Shown piece after piece: positions 54,442-62,726 of a stretch of 64,000 nt of DNA. The DNA is from Psychrobacter sp. DAB_AL43B (GTDB lineage Bacteria > Pseudomonadota > Gammaproteobacteria > Pseudomonadales > Moraxellaceae), in assembly GCF_900168255.1 (NCBI RefSeq), contig NZ_LT799838.1:1302001-1366000 (forward strand), given 5' to 3'. Both the position numbers and the translations under genes were made by a program. Each line of letters starts with the position of its first letter. Position 1 is the stretch's first letter. The notes below the pieces were generated by a model. That model had not been told where the DNA came from and did not search any database. It saw only the letters and a program-made list of their open reading frames with translations.

Positions 54442-54858
54442 ATGCTTAAAGTAATAGTACAGGAAGAGGTAACAGGATGCGGAATAGCGTCCGTAGCTAA
54501 TATAGTTGGTAAAACCTATCAAGAGATGAAAGCTATAGCGAATGACTCAGGCATCTATGCAGATGACAGGTCACTATGGTCAGATACTCGGTATGTTCGA
54601 GAGCTGTTATCTCATGAAGGTTTCAAGACATCGGATAATGAAATTGCATTCGAGTCTTGGGATAAACTGCCTGATAGATCATTACTATCCATCAAGCATC
54701 ACGAAGAAGATGGAATTAATTTTTGGCACTGGGTAGTGTTTAAGCGTATAGAGGGACAGCCTTTTGTGATTGATTCAGCCAGCTATTTACCCTCAAATAT
54801 CAGAGTAGATTTCGAAGCTATGCACCCCAAATGGTATATCGAGGTTAATAAGTTATAG
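54442..54858 (+). CDS. C39-like cysteine peptidase-fold protein
   Basis: The 138-residue protein opens VQEEVTGCGIASVANIVGKTYQEM, where the Gln and Cys match the Q/C pair of papain-like C39 domains. HWVVFKRIEGQPFVIDSA supplies the later His and Asp. There is no ABC transporter domain, signal peptide or substrate nearby, so it is a stand-alone domain. It could trim a small peptide or have another hydrolase or transferase role. It follows the ACT-domain gene at 29 bp. Confidence 0.65.
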   Translation: MLKVIVQEEVTGCGIASVANIVGKTYQEMKAIANDSGIYADDRSLWSDTRYVRELLSHEGFKTSDNEIAFESWDKLPDRSLLSIKHHEEDGINFWHWVVFKRIEGQPFVIDSASYLPSNIRVDFEAMHPKWYIEVNKL

Positions 54859-54897
54859 CATAGTATTATGACTACTTGTCATCTCCTACATACATGT

Positions 54898-55443
54898 TCA
54901 ATCATCTAACTCTGGCATTAGCATCAATAGATCAGTCTCTCCTACGTTTATATTCATCTGAGTAAGCAAAGTCGTTACTTGCCCGCGATGATGGGTTTGA
55001 TGATTAAAAAGGTGTTGAAGTAGCATTAAAAAAGACTTATGAAAAGTGTTATTTTTAGTATTTTGATACCTCAAAACTTTTGAGTAGTCGTCTTCATTCG
55101 ACTCGTTAATAAATGGCATGATCATTTGATCTAGATTTTGCCGATTACTACTAAAGCTTTCTTTGTCTTTATATAAAACTTGAGTGAGCAGGGTAGGTAA
55201 TGGCAAGTCTCTTAAAGGTGTTAACGATTTAAAGCCTTTCGGATAACTTGGATGTTGGTTAAAGCGATTAAGCCAGATCAAGTCGCCCACCATAAGATGG
55301 TTTAGTGTTCCTAATATAGAACCAAAAAACGCTTTTTGGTCTTGCCACAGAATATTATTAGAAATAGTTGATATACTGTCACAAAATTTCTGATTCATCA
55401 AAGCGTTGTATTCTGCCATGAGTTCAAAATTATGCTTTATCAT
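54898..55443 (-). CDS. DinB-family protein
   Basis: The 181-residue four-helix-bundle protein has FGSILGTLNHLMVGDLIWLNRF with the first metal histidine (about residue 48), and LLQHLFNHQTHHRGQVTTLL with the HxxxH pair (about residues 147 and 151). These are the three metal ligands of DinB/YfiT-type proteins, some of which are bacillithiol- or glutathione-type thiol transferases. The gene is monocistronic and faces the C39-like gene. Confidence 0.85.
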   Translation of the reverse strand: MIKHNFELMAEYNALMNQKFCDSISTISNNILWQDQKAFFGSILGTLNHLMVGDLIWLNRFNQHPSYPKGFKSLTPLRDLPLPTLLTQVLYKDKESFSSNRQNLDQMIMPFINESNEDDYSKVLRYQNTKNNTFHKSFLMLLQHLFNHQTHHRGQVTTLLTQMNINVGETDLLMLMPELDD

Positions 55444-55550
55444 ATTGCTTATGCCATTTTTATAGGTGCGCTCAGTATAACAATGTTTTTGATGCCAACA
55501 TTAAACTATGTTGGCTATAGAGCCAGACTGAAAGTTAATAATTAATACGG

Positions 55551-56951
55551 CTATTTCCTCAGTTCATCTAATGACTCTGCCAACACCTCAAATACTTTTG
55601 AGTTACTCATCTGCGCCACATTAAAACGCATAAAGTTCTCAGCATTTTTTGATTGACTAAAAGCATTGCCTGGGGCTAAGACTACACCTTGTGACAAACA
55701 GCGAGTTGCTAACGTAGTGGCGCTATTCCCATCAGGCAAGCGGCACCATAAAAACATCCCTGCTTGCGGTAGTAACCACGGCACAATTCCTAATTTTGCC
55801 AAGCGTGGCAGCGTTTGAGAACGTGCGCTTGCAAGTCGCGTATGAATCGTACTCATATGTTTGCGATAACCGCTATCAGTTAACGCTGATAACACCACGG
55901 CTGCCGCTAACTGCCCGCCGCCAAAACCAGTCGCTATTTTCAAGTCAAGCAAACTCTCAACCCATTCATTCGGCGCAGCTATATAACCGCAGCGCAAGGA
56001 TGCCGATAACGTTTTAGAAAAACTACCAATATAAAACACGCGTGATAAGCCGTCTAATGCCGCAAGCCGTGGCGCAGGCTTAACTTCAAAATCAGAAAAA
56101 ATATCGTCTTCAATAATATATAAACCAGCGGCCTGTGCCAATTGCAGTATTTGGTACGCCGTAGCATGCGATAAGGTTGCACCGGTGGGATTATGGATGG
56201 CGGCATTGGTAATATATAGGCGCGGTTTGTGTTCTTCTAAAATTTTCGCAAAGGCATCTACATCTGGACCACTCGGCGTATAAGGCACGCCAATGACTTT
56301 GACTCTATGAGCACGCAATAGCGCTCGAAAATTAAAATAACAAGGGTCATCGACGACTACCGTATCACCTGCGGTCAATAAAAAGCGAAGGATTAAATCT
56401 ATCGCTTGCGTGCCAGACTCTGTCAGCATTACTTGTGATGGTTCGGCATTGATTCCCAGTCCTGCCATACGCCGTGTCAGTAATTGGCGTAACGCGGGCA
56501 ATCCTAGCGGCGTTGCATACTCGCTGATAACGGTAGCGTCACCTCTTGCCGCATGTCGTAAACCGCGGCGCATACCCTCCACAAATAACCAATCTGGTGG
56601 CAACCAACCACAGCCGGGCTTTAGTACATTATCGGATGGCTCAAGCGATTGCCGCGACACCCAGAGAGGATCTATCGCACGATCAAGATTGTGCCCTGTT
56701 TCTGTTAATGAGAGCGGCGCTGTCGTCTCTGCGACATAGAACCCTGCGCCAGGACGCGAGTAAATAATACCTTCGGTTTGCAAGCGCTCGTAAGCTTCAA
56801 CTACCGTTGAGGGTGAAAACCCGTAACTGTTTGCTGCTGCCCGTACGGAGGGCAGGCGTGTTCCGGGCATGTAGACGACGGTTGCTATCTTTTCTTTAAC
56901 GTCAGCCTTGACGATTTCAATTCGTGTTAATTGATGCTTCATATTTTTCAA
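55551..56951 (-). CDS. MocR-type GntR-aminotransferase regulator (third copy)
   Basis: The 466-residue protein has a GntR winged helix (TRLPSVRAAANSYGFSPSTVVEAYERLQ, about 31-58). The aminotransferase-like domain has MLTESGTQAIDLILRFLL, DDPCYFNFRALL, ITNAAIHNPTGATL, IIEDDIFSDF and the PLP lysine in GSFSKTLSASLRCGY. It is more distant from the other two copies than they are from each other, and richer in G+C-looking codons. It is divergent from an MFS transporter gene, and an 8-18-8 inverted repeat lies between them, so control of that transporter is likely. Confidence 0.87.
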   Translation of the reverse strand: MKNMKHQLTRIEIVKADVKEKIATVVYMPGTRLPSVRAAANSYGFSPSTVVEAYERLQTEGIIYSRPGAGFYVAETTAPLSLTETGHNLDRAIDPLWVSRQSLEPSDNVLKPGCGWLPPDWLFVEGMRRGLRHAARGDATVISEYATPLGLPALRQLLTRRMAGLGINAEPSQVMLTESGTQAIDLILRFLLTAGDTVVVDDPCYFNFRALLRAHRVKVIGVPYTPSGPDVDAFAKILEEHKPRLYITNAAIHNPTGATLSHATAYQILQLAQAAGLYIIEDDIFSDFEVKPAPRLAALDGLSRVFYIGSFSKTLSASLRCGYIAAPNEWVESLLDLKIATGFGGGQLAAAVVLSALTDSGYRKHMSTIHTRLASARSQTLPRLAKLGIVPWLLPQAGMFLWCRLPDGNSATTLATRCLSQGVVLAPGNAFSQSKNAENFMRFNVAQMSNSKVFEVLAESLDELRK

Positions 56952-56981
56952 GTGAACCCATGAATATATAAATTCGATAGA

Positions 56982-57015
56982 AGAACTGTATGGGTTTTAT
57001 ATGCCAAACAGTTCT
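56982..57015. promoter_or_regulatory. Inverted repeat between mocR and the MFS gene
   Basis: AGAACTGT (56982-56989) and its complement ACAGTTCT (57008-57015) are separated by 18 bp, giving half-sites about 26 bp apart centre to centre. MocR proteins bind spaced half-sites through two GntR domains, which fits. Confidence 0.55.
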
Positions 57016-57165
57016 GTCTAATTGTACTGGATTGTATATAGATAACCTAATGCGCTTTTGTTTTAATCATTCAACCTAAAACGATGTGATATGGCTATAA
57101 AGCTCTAGTTATGACAACCATTAACATCAATCAATCCAATGATACTTTTTTAAAAGCGGCTATGT

Positions 57166-58341
57166 ATGACCACTCAAAAATATAATAGATATCTGGCATT
57201 TGCACTATGCGTGATAACAACTAGCGTTAATATTCAAGGCCCTTTATATGCTTTTTACGCACGTAATGACGGCTACGGTGTTTTAGCAACCACGGTCGCA
57301 TTCTCTTTTTATGTGTTAGGGGTGATACCGGTATTATTAGCTTTTGGTGGACTCTCCGATAGAATTGGGAGACGCAAGACGATTTTAATCTCTTTAGGGT
57401 TATCTATAGCGGCAACTGCTCTGATGATGTTCTACCCTTATATACGAGCGTTAGCAGTAGCGCGATTGTTGCTTGGTGTTGGCACAGCATTAATGGCAGC
57501 AACAGCGACCGCATATATGATTGAGTTGATTGGCTCCTCCGATACGGGGCGTGCCACCACTTGGGTAACTGCAAGTACCACTATAGGTTTTGGTCTTGGG
57601 CCTGCACTAACGACAGTTTCTTTGTTATTTTATGAGACAGAGCAACCTGCTAGCTTTTTCCTCATGTTAATAAGCGCATTTTTATCAATAGTTTTAGTAT
57701 GGCGATTACCTGAAACTGCGCACGAGCGCTCGAACAAACTTGGATCAATGCTCAAACTGCCGTATTTTAATCGTGAGGTAATATGGTATGGCGGCGGCAT
57801 TTTGATTTGTTGGGCAACCACCGGATTGGTGTTGTCAATTATACCCTCGGTGCTGGCCACACATGGACTGGCTAAGTATGCTGGAATATCCTCTATGCTT
57901 GCCATCAGTTGTGGATTATTGTTTCAGCCTATCGCTCGAAAGCTTGACCCGCAGGTATCATGTAAACTGGGTATTCTGATTTTACTGCCCGCTTATGCGC
58001 TGCTTGCTTGGGGCGCTTTGAATGCCAATCTACCAGCAATTCTTTCAGCGGCTTTTTTAGCGAGCAGTAGTTGTTATGGCTTTGTTTATCTAGGCGGGTT
58101 GTCAGGGGTGACACGGTCTGCTGGCACTGAGCAAGCTCGTGCTAGTGCTGGCTATTTTTTAATGGCTTACATGGGGTTTAGTATTCCGGTAATCTTTACG
58201 GGTTTAATTGTCGATCAGTACGGCGCTGCTATTGCATTTTACGCTTTTGGATTGTTTTTACTGCTTGGAGCATTAGTATTGTTTGCAAGCGGGTCTATTT
58301 TGAAAGTTGATCGAGCGAGATTCGAGCCAAACAATTTATAG
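57166..58341 (+). CDS. Major facilitator superfamily transporter
   Basis: The 391-residue protein has twelve membrane spans. MFS motif A is clear in GGLSDRIGRRKTILISLGLS (about 61-80). LLLGVGTALMAATATAYMIEL is the span-4 region, and IGFGLGPALTTVSLL resembles motif C of exporters. The central loop is WRLPETAHERSNKLGS. It is probably a drug or metabolite exporter under the divergent MocR regulator. No convincing ribosome site precedes the ATG. 58342-58610 contains no gene I can support. Confidence 0.82.
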   Translation: MTTQKYNRYLAFALCVITTSVNIQGPLYAFYARNDGYGVLATTVAFSFYVLGVIPVLLAFGGLSDRIGRRKTILISLGLSIAATALMMFYPYIRALAVARLLLGVGTALMAATATAYMIELIGSSDTGRATTWVTASTTIGFGLGPALTTVSLLFYETEQPASFFLMLISAFLSIVLVWRLPETAHERSNKLGSMLKLPYFNREVIWYGGGILICWATTGLVLSIIPSVLATHGLAKYAGISSMLAISCGLLFQPIARKLDPQVSCKLGILILLPAYALLAWGALNANLPAILSAAFLASSSCYGFVYLGGLSGVTRSAGTEQARASAGYFLMAYMGFSIPVIFTGLIVDQYGAAIAFYAFGLFLLLGALVLFASGSILKVDRARFEPNNL

Positions 58342-58610
58342 TTATTAATTGAAAAAACGCCGCTGGCAAGTATACTGAGAATAGCGTTGTGCATAGTGGA
58401 TGATAAATTAGTGGTGTAAATATTGAGTCGCTTTATAGTTTCTAGATACAAAATTTAGTTTATAGTCAGATTCTTTATTAGACCTCTTTTGTAAGTCGTT
58501 ACTAGCTTTTAAAAGAGGCTTAATTAGATTCAGTAAAATTTTATTTTTGAAGATATATTGAATTAATCTATAATTCCAAAGTGATTGTCAACTCTTAGCT
58601 CGCTATAACA

Positions 58611-59525
58611 TTATCTACCAAACACAGACCCTAACCATTCTGCAACGATCCTGACTCTCGCAGAGCGCCGTACATCAGGATGCATGACTATGTATAAAGG
58701 TTGCGATTGAACCAAAGGTATAGCTTGCTTGTCTATATGTGCATGATTAGCAGCAGTCGCTGCTATTTCATGCATAGTCATGACCGTCCTATCAACTGGA
58801 TCAATCGGTAATAGGGCTGGGTTTTTAGCCGCTAAAAAGTAAGGCAAGATAGCAATACCCAATTGCTGACACACGCTACTATAGGTTACGTACAAGTCAT
58901 TACTGCTGAAAATGACAGGATAGGAATGTTGATGTATTAGATTTTGCAACCAGTTAAATAGGCGCGCGTTAGCCTGAAACTCAATCAATTGCCACTGTTC
59001 AATTGGCGTATGCTCAATATAACCTCGGTGGGCAAAGAAGCCATAATTTACGTGAGATATTGTGCGGATAAGTAAGTCGTTCTGTGTAGGCCTGCTTAGG
59101 CGTAGTGCAATATCAGCCTCCTTGCGGTACAAATCACTAAAATGAACATCACCGTGCACATGCAGTAGGATATCGGGATAGCGTTCACGAAAGGCAGGCA
59201 GTTCCGCTATTAACACTTCATTTGCCAACACTGGTGGTGCTGATATGACGACGTTACCTTGCATCGCGTTTTGGTCGATTGCCATTCGTTCGAAGGTTAC
59301 AATCTCTTTTTGCACTTCTGCCGCCTGAGCATACAAAAGCTCACCTTCTTTAGTGAGTATATAACGCTTCCCTAAACGATCAAACAAAGTCAAAGATAGT
59401 GCTTGTTCGAGGCGCTCAATACGTCGAGATACGGTACTGTGTTGTACGCCTAACTGCTCTGCACAAGCTGTTAATGTTTGCTGTTCTACCAAGCAAACAA
59501 AATATGCCAAATCATGCCAATCCAT
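58611..59525 (-). CDS. LysR-family regulator
   Basis: The 304-residue protein has an N-terminal winged helix (LAYFVCLVEQQTLTACAEQLGVQHSTVSRRIERLEQALSLTLFDR, about 6-50). The periplasmic-binding-protein-like effector domain follows (NVVISAPPVLANEVLIAELPAFRERYPDILLHV). It is divergent from the carboxymuconolactone-decarboxylase-like and aldo-keto reductase genes. A 7-4-7 palindrome of LysR type (59611-59628) lies between them, so those two genes are the likely targets. Confidence 0.88.
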   Translation of the reverse strand: MDWHDLAYFVCLVEQQTLTACAEQLGVQHSTVSRRIERLEQALSLTLFDRLGKRYILTKEGELLYAQAAEVQKEIVTFERMAIDQNAMQGNVVISAPPVLANEVLIAELPAFRERYPDILLHVHGDVHFSDLYRKEADIALRLSRPTQNDLLIRTISHVNYGFFAHRGYIEHTPIEQWQLIEFQANARLFNWLQNLIHQHSYPVIFSSNDLYVTYSSVCQQLGIAILPYFLAAKNPALLPIDPVDRTVMTMHEIAATAANHAHIDKQAIPLVQSQPLYIVMHPDVRRSARVRIVAEWLGSVFGR

Positions 59526-59610
59526 TATTAGAGCCCGCCTTTTATTTTAACTTCCCACTGTTACTTTCAAAATATAGCCACTCATTATTATATCTGGAGT
59601 CTTTAAGTTA

Positions 59611-59628
59611 CTGTGCATTATTGCACAG
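59611..59628. promoter_or_regulatory. LysR-type palindromic operator
   Basis: CTGTGCA-TTAT-TGCACAG is a perfect 7-4-7 inverted repeat with the T-N11-A spacing typical of LysR binding sites. It lies 85 bp upstream of the LysR start codon and about 100 bp before the divergent gene. Confidence 0.65.
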
Positions 59629-59728
59629 CGCTTGCTTTTTCGTCGTCTATTATCTGTGTATTGTTTGGATTACACTGTTTATAAATTATCGACTTACTTA
59701 TTACTTATTAATTCAAAGGAACTGCCTT

Positions 59729-60100
59729 ATGGCTGATAGTGCACTTACCCAACATGGCAAATCTATTATGAACCAGTTGCAAGACGGTCTTGCTGATAAT
59801 GTCACCAATCGTTTGGCTGAGCTGGATGCCGATTTGCCGGCATTGATTACTGATTACGCTTTTGGCGCAGTAGTCGGTCGCCCTGGGCTAGATTTAAAGT
59901 CTCGAGAGATGATAACGGTGGCCTCGTTGATTACCTTAGGTCATGCTGCACCGCAGCTGAAACTACATATGCGGGCCGCATTAAATGTCGGCGTCAGCCA
60001 GCAAGAGTTATTAGAGATTGTCATTCAAATGGCGATTTACGCAGGAGTACCTGCCTGCATGAATGCGCTGACTATTTATAGAGAAGTCATTGAAGCATGA
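59729..60100 (+). CDS. Carboxymuconolactone decarboxylase-family protein
   Basis: The protein has 123 residues from ATG 59729, which follows AAAGGA; the long open frame upstream overlaps lysR and is rejected. Family blocks are LITDYAFGAVVGRPGLDLKSREMITVASLITLGHAAPQLKLHM and VSQQELLEIVIQMAIYAGVPACMNAL. It lacks the CxxC of AhpD-type peroxidases, so it belongs to the decarboxylase-like branch, many of which have unknown reactions. The aldo-keto reductase gene follows within 45 bp, which suggests an operon. Confidence 0.87.
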   Translation: MADSALTQHGKSIMNQLQDGLADNVTNRLAELDADLPALITDYAFGAVVGRPGLDLKSREMITVASLITLGHAAPQLKLHMRAALNVGVSQQELLEIVIQMAIYAGVPACMNALTIYREVIEA

Positions 60101-60142
60101 TTGACATGAATTATTTTGAATAAAATAAATGTGAGGAATAAG

Positions 60143-61135
60143 ATGCAAACACGATTATTACAGCATATTAATCAGCCCGTTTCAGCCATTGGTCTTGGCT
60201 GTATGGGCATGAGTGAGTTCTATGGAGACAGTGACGATAGTCAATCGTTAGCGTTACTTGATAAAGCATTGGATCTTGGCATTAACTTCTTTGATAGTGC
60301 TGATACTTATGGTTTTGGTCACAATGAAACGTTACTAGGACAATTTATAGCCGCACATAAAGCGCATCGAGAGCAAATAGTGATTGCCACTAAGTTCGGA
60401 ATTGTCCGCGCCAAGGGTCAATATGAGCGTCATTTAGATAACAGCCCTGATTATATTAAGCAGGCTTGCCACGACTCTCTACAGCGGTTGGGCACAGATT
60501 ATATTGACCTGTATTATTGCCATCGCCGTGACCACAACACGCCGATTGAAGATATGATGCAGACGTTAGGCGCTTTAGTAAAGCAAGGAGATATATGCGG
60601 TATCGGTCTATCTGAGGTTTCAAGCGCGACTTTGCGTCAAGCGCATGCTATTCATCCTATCACAGCGGTACAAAGCGAGTATTCGCTCTGGTCGCGACAA
60701 CCAGAAGAGGAGTTATTAGAGACGTGTCGTGAATTGGGTGTCAGTTTTGTCGCTTATAGTCCATTGGGACGAGCTTTTTTAACCGGTAAGCTTGATACTG
60801 AGAGTTTGGAAGCAGATGATTTTCGTCATGCTGTACCGCGCTTAAACGGAGAAGCGCTTACTAATAATCAGCAGATAGTAAAGCAGTTCAGTAAGCTAGC
60901 TACCGAATGGCAATACAGTAATGCCCAGCTTTGTCTGGCATGGCTACTAAATAAACATCCGCATGTCATTCCTATCGCGGGTACGCGTCACGAAAAATAT
61001 CTCATAGAAAATGCGCGAGCAGCAGAGATTACGCTTAAGTCCGAGCAAATAGATGAGCTGGATGAATTATTTAATCCCCATAAAATTGCTGGCGAGCGTT
61101 ATCCAGAAGCAGGGTGGGGTGGTATTGAGAAGTAG
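60143..61135 (+). CDS. Aldo/keto reductase
   Basis: The protein has 330 residues from ATG 60143, which GAGGA precedes at 5 nt; a TTG further upstream is in frame but unlikely. AKR signatures are present: FDSADTYGFGHNETLLGQ with the catalytic Asp/Tyr, IATKFGIVRAKG with Lys, and DLYYCHRRDHNTPIEDM with His. The phosphate-binding end is IAGTRHEKYLIENARA. It reduces aldehydes or ketones with NADPH. It is in tandem with the CMD-family gene, and a terminator follows about 60 bp after it. Confidence 0.88.
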   Translation: MQTRLLQHINQPVSAIGLGCMGMSEFYGDSDDSQSLALLDKALDLGINFFDSADTYGFGHNETLLGQFIAAHKAHREQIVIATKFGIVRAKGQYERHLDNSPDYIKQACHDSLQRLGTDYIDLYYCHRRDHNTPIEDMMQTLGALVKQGDICGIGLSEVSSATLRQAHAIHPITAVQSEYSLWSRQPEEELLETCRELGVSFVAYSPLGRAFLTGKLDTESLEADDFRHAVPRLNGEALTNNQQIVKQFSKLATEWQYSNAQLCLAWLLNKHPHVIPIAGTRHEKYLIENARAAEITLKSEQIDELDELFNPHKIAGERYPEAGWGGIEK

Positions 61136-61196
61136 TTAAGAGAGATTGATGATACAAACCTCAATATCTACAACATCACCTAAGTAAAACACTAAA

Positions 61197-61248
61197 TAAA
61201 AAAAGGTTATTAACGCTATATATTATATAACGTTAGTAACCTTTTTTT
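61197..61248 (+). terminator. Terminator after the aldo/keto reductase
   Basis: AAAAAGGTTA-TTAACG pairs with CGTTA-GTAACCTTTTT, with one mismatch, around an AT-rich loop and before a T-run. It could work in both directions. Confidence 0.85.
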
Positions 61249-61311
61249 CCCTATCAAAATTTAGTTATTACTGATATGTGTTTATCTTATCAATATTCAT
61301 AGCTCAATAAC

Positions 61312-61660
61312 TTGCCAGCCGCTTACCACGTATATTCTATGCGCCAAGCGATTGAAGAAGGCTCTATTTTAGATATGCTTAAAAACTACACCAATTATAA
61401 AGTGGCCTATCAGCTGAGCCAAAAGCTTGCGGCGGCTGATAAAGAAGTTGATACCCGCCGCGCTACTACTAAGCTCAATAACTGGGTGCGCCTGCGAGAC
61501 CATAATATCGCGCAAGATGCTAGTGGTCAACAAGTTTCAGACAGGCTTTGATCAGCCCAAACTATGCGCCATGTATGTTGATAAGAAGCTTGGCGGCGTG
61601 GACTGTGTGCAGACTCTTTCACGCTTAAACCGTACCTATGCGGGTATAGACAATAAAAAA
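61312..61660 (+). pseudogene. Type I restriction enzyme HsdR, internal fragment with deletion
   Basis: The first part reads AYHVYSMRQAIEEGSILDML, then [24 protein letters not shown] and [11 protein letters not shown], a familiar stretch of type I restriction R subunits. In another frame from about 61520 it continues [20 protein letters not shown] and [18 protein letters not shown], which in intact HsdR lies over 100 residues further on. The pieces are joined by a deletion with frameshift. Neither end of the gene is present. It sits beside a tRNA gene, a usual site of island insertion. Confidence 0.82.
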
Positions 61661-61690
61661 CCCTTACAAGTCAATGACTGTAAGGGTTTA
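61653..61690 (-). terminator. Terminator of the tRNA gene
   Basis: AAACCCTTACA and TGTAAGGGTTT form a perfect 11-bp stem with a 10-nt loop, followed on the minus strand by a run of T. It begins 5 bp after the encoded CCA end of the tRNA. Confidence 0.85.
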
Positions 61691-61694
61691 AATA

Positions 61695-61771
61695 TGGTGG
61701 GCCCAGTAGGACTTGAACCTACGACCAAAGGATTATGAGTCCTCTGCTCTAACCAACTGAGCTATGGGCCC
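61695..61771 (-). tRNA. tRNA with CAU anticodon, probably tRNA-Ile2 (lysidine type)
   Basis: The 77-nt sequence folds as a full cloverleaf. The acceptor GGGCCCA pairs with TGGGCCC, the D-arm is GCTC/GAGC, and the anticodon arm GAGGA-CTCATAA-TCCTT has CAT in the loop. The T-arm contains GGTTCAAGTCC, and CCA is encoded. Anticodon CAU fits elongator Met or Ile2; the TTGGTCG-variable loop and GGTTCAAGTCC are like E. coli Ile2 rather than Met, so AUA-reading Ile2 is the better call. Confidence 0.9.
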
Positions 61772-61783
61772 TTTAGACGCACA

Positions 61784-61811
61784 ATGATACCTGATTTTTA
61801 AATATTTTCAA
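61784..61811 (-). promoter_or_regulatory. Promoter of the tRNA gene
   Basis: On the minus strand TTGAAA, a 16-bp spacer and TATCAT are followed 12 bp later by the tRNA 5' end. Confidence 0.6.
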
Positions 61812-61853
61812 GTAAAAGTTAGCAAGTAGGGCATACTATTTGATTAATTGTTA

Positions 61854-62657
61854 CTAACTACCGCCAGCCAGCGTCAAACTTCGCCCACCATCTACCGTTA
61901 TTATCTCGCCAGTAACATAATTGGCCTGCGCTAAATAGAGCACACTATGAGCAATTTCATCAGGCTTGCCTATCCGCTGCATAGGAATGGAGTCGATAAT
62001 ACTTTTTTGCTGCTCACTATCAAGCGCCTGATCGCTATCAACTTCAGGTAAGATATTTACGCCGGGAGCAACGCCATTCACGCGCACATCTGGCGCCATA
62101 TCAAGGGCAAGCGAGTGCACCATCATCCTATGAGCTGCCTTTGCCATATTATATACAGCATAATTGGCAAACGGCTTATCGTGCGCATGAATATCAAGCA
62201 GGCTAATGATACAACCTTGCTGCGTTTTCAAATAAGGATAAAACGCTTGGCTTAACAATAAAGGCGCTTTGGCATTGGTTAAAAACAGCTCATCCCACTG
62301 TGATTGATCAATACTGCCAAGTGGGCTAGGGTAAAAACGTGAGGCATTATGTACCAGTACATCTAATTGCCCAAATGCTTGCATAATAGTTTGGACGAAT
62401 TGTGCTAAAGCTTTGGTATCATTGACGACTGCTAAATCTGCAACAATGACCATTGCACTATTAGCCCAAGTTTCATTAAGCTCATTTGCTAGTGTATTCG
62501 CTTCCTGCTCACTATGATAACAATGGATAATGACACGATAGCCTTGCTTATGTGCTGCGCGAATAATAGCCGCACCAATGCGTTTAGCGCTACCAGTCAC
62601 CAGCATGACAGGTTCAAGTGTATGGGTTGGTTGGATATTTTTTGTCTTTTGAGTCAT
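61854..62657 (-). CDS. folM: Short-chain dehydrogenase, FolM/pteridine reductase type
   Basis: The 267-residue SDR has the cofactor loop VTGSAKRIGAAII (about 20-32), where Arg at this place is typical of NADPH-dependent pteridine reductases (TGxxxRxG). The active site is in LLDIHAHDKPFANYAVYNMAKAA (Tyr about 172, Lys about 176), and NGVAPGVN is the usual post-catalytic turn. FolM reduces dihydromonapterin and dihydrofolate. It lies 70 bp after cca on the same strand; the two may share a transcript. Another SDR substrate is possible. Confidence 0.78.
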   Translation of the reverse strand: MTQKTKNIQPTHTLEPVMLVTGSAKRIGAAIIRAAHKQGYRVIIHCYHSEQEANTLANELNETWANSAMVIVADLAVVNDTKALAQFVQTIMQAFGQLDVLVHNASRFYPSPLGSIDQSQWDELFLTNAKAPLLLSQAFYPYLKTQQGCIISLLDIHAHDKPFANYAVYNMAKAAHRMMVHSLALDMAPDVRVNGVAPGVNILPEVDSDQALDSEQQKSIIDSIPMQRIGKPDEIAHSVLYLAQANYVTGEIITVDGGRSLTLAGGS

Positions 62658-62726
62658 AGGAGAGTTTTAATCAGTATTTGGCGTTAATATCTAAAGTGAG
62701 TTTTGACGCAGTTTCTAAGCTGACTT

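Noticed and set aside
59399..59728. N-terminal extension of the CMD-family protein to 233 residues
   Set aside because: It runs through the lysR gene and the intergenic region. The AAAGGA before ATG 59729 and the family length fix the start there.
61427..61738. 103-codon frame ending in [13 protein letters not shown]
   Set aside because: Its tail is the antisense reading of the tRNA gene, and its middle is the frameshifted HsdR remnant.
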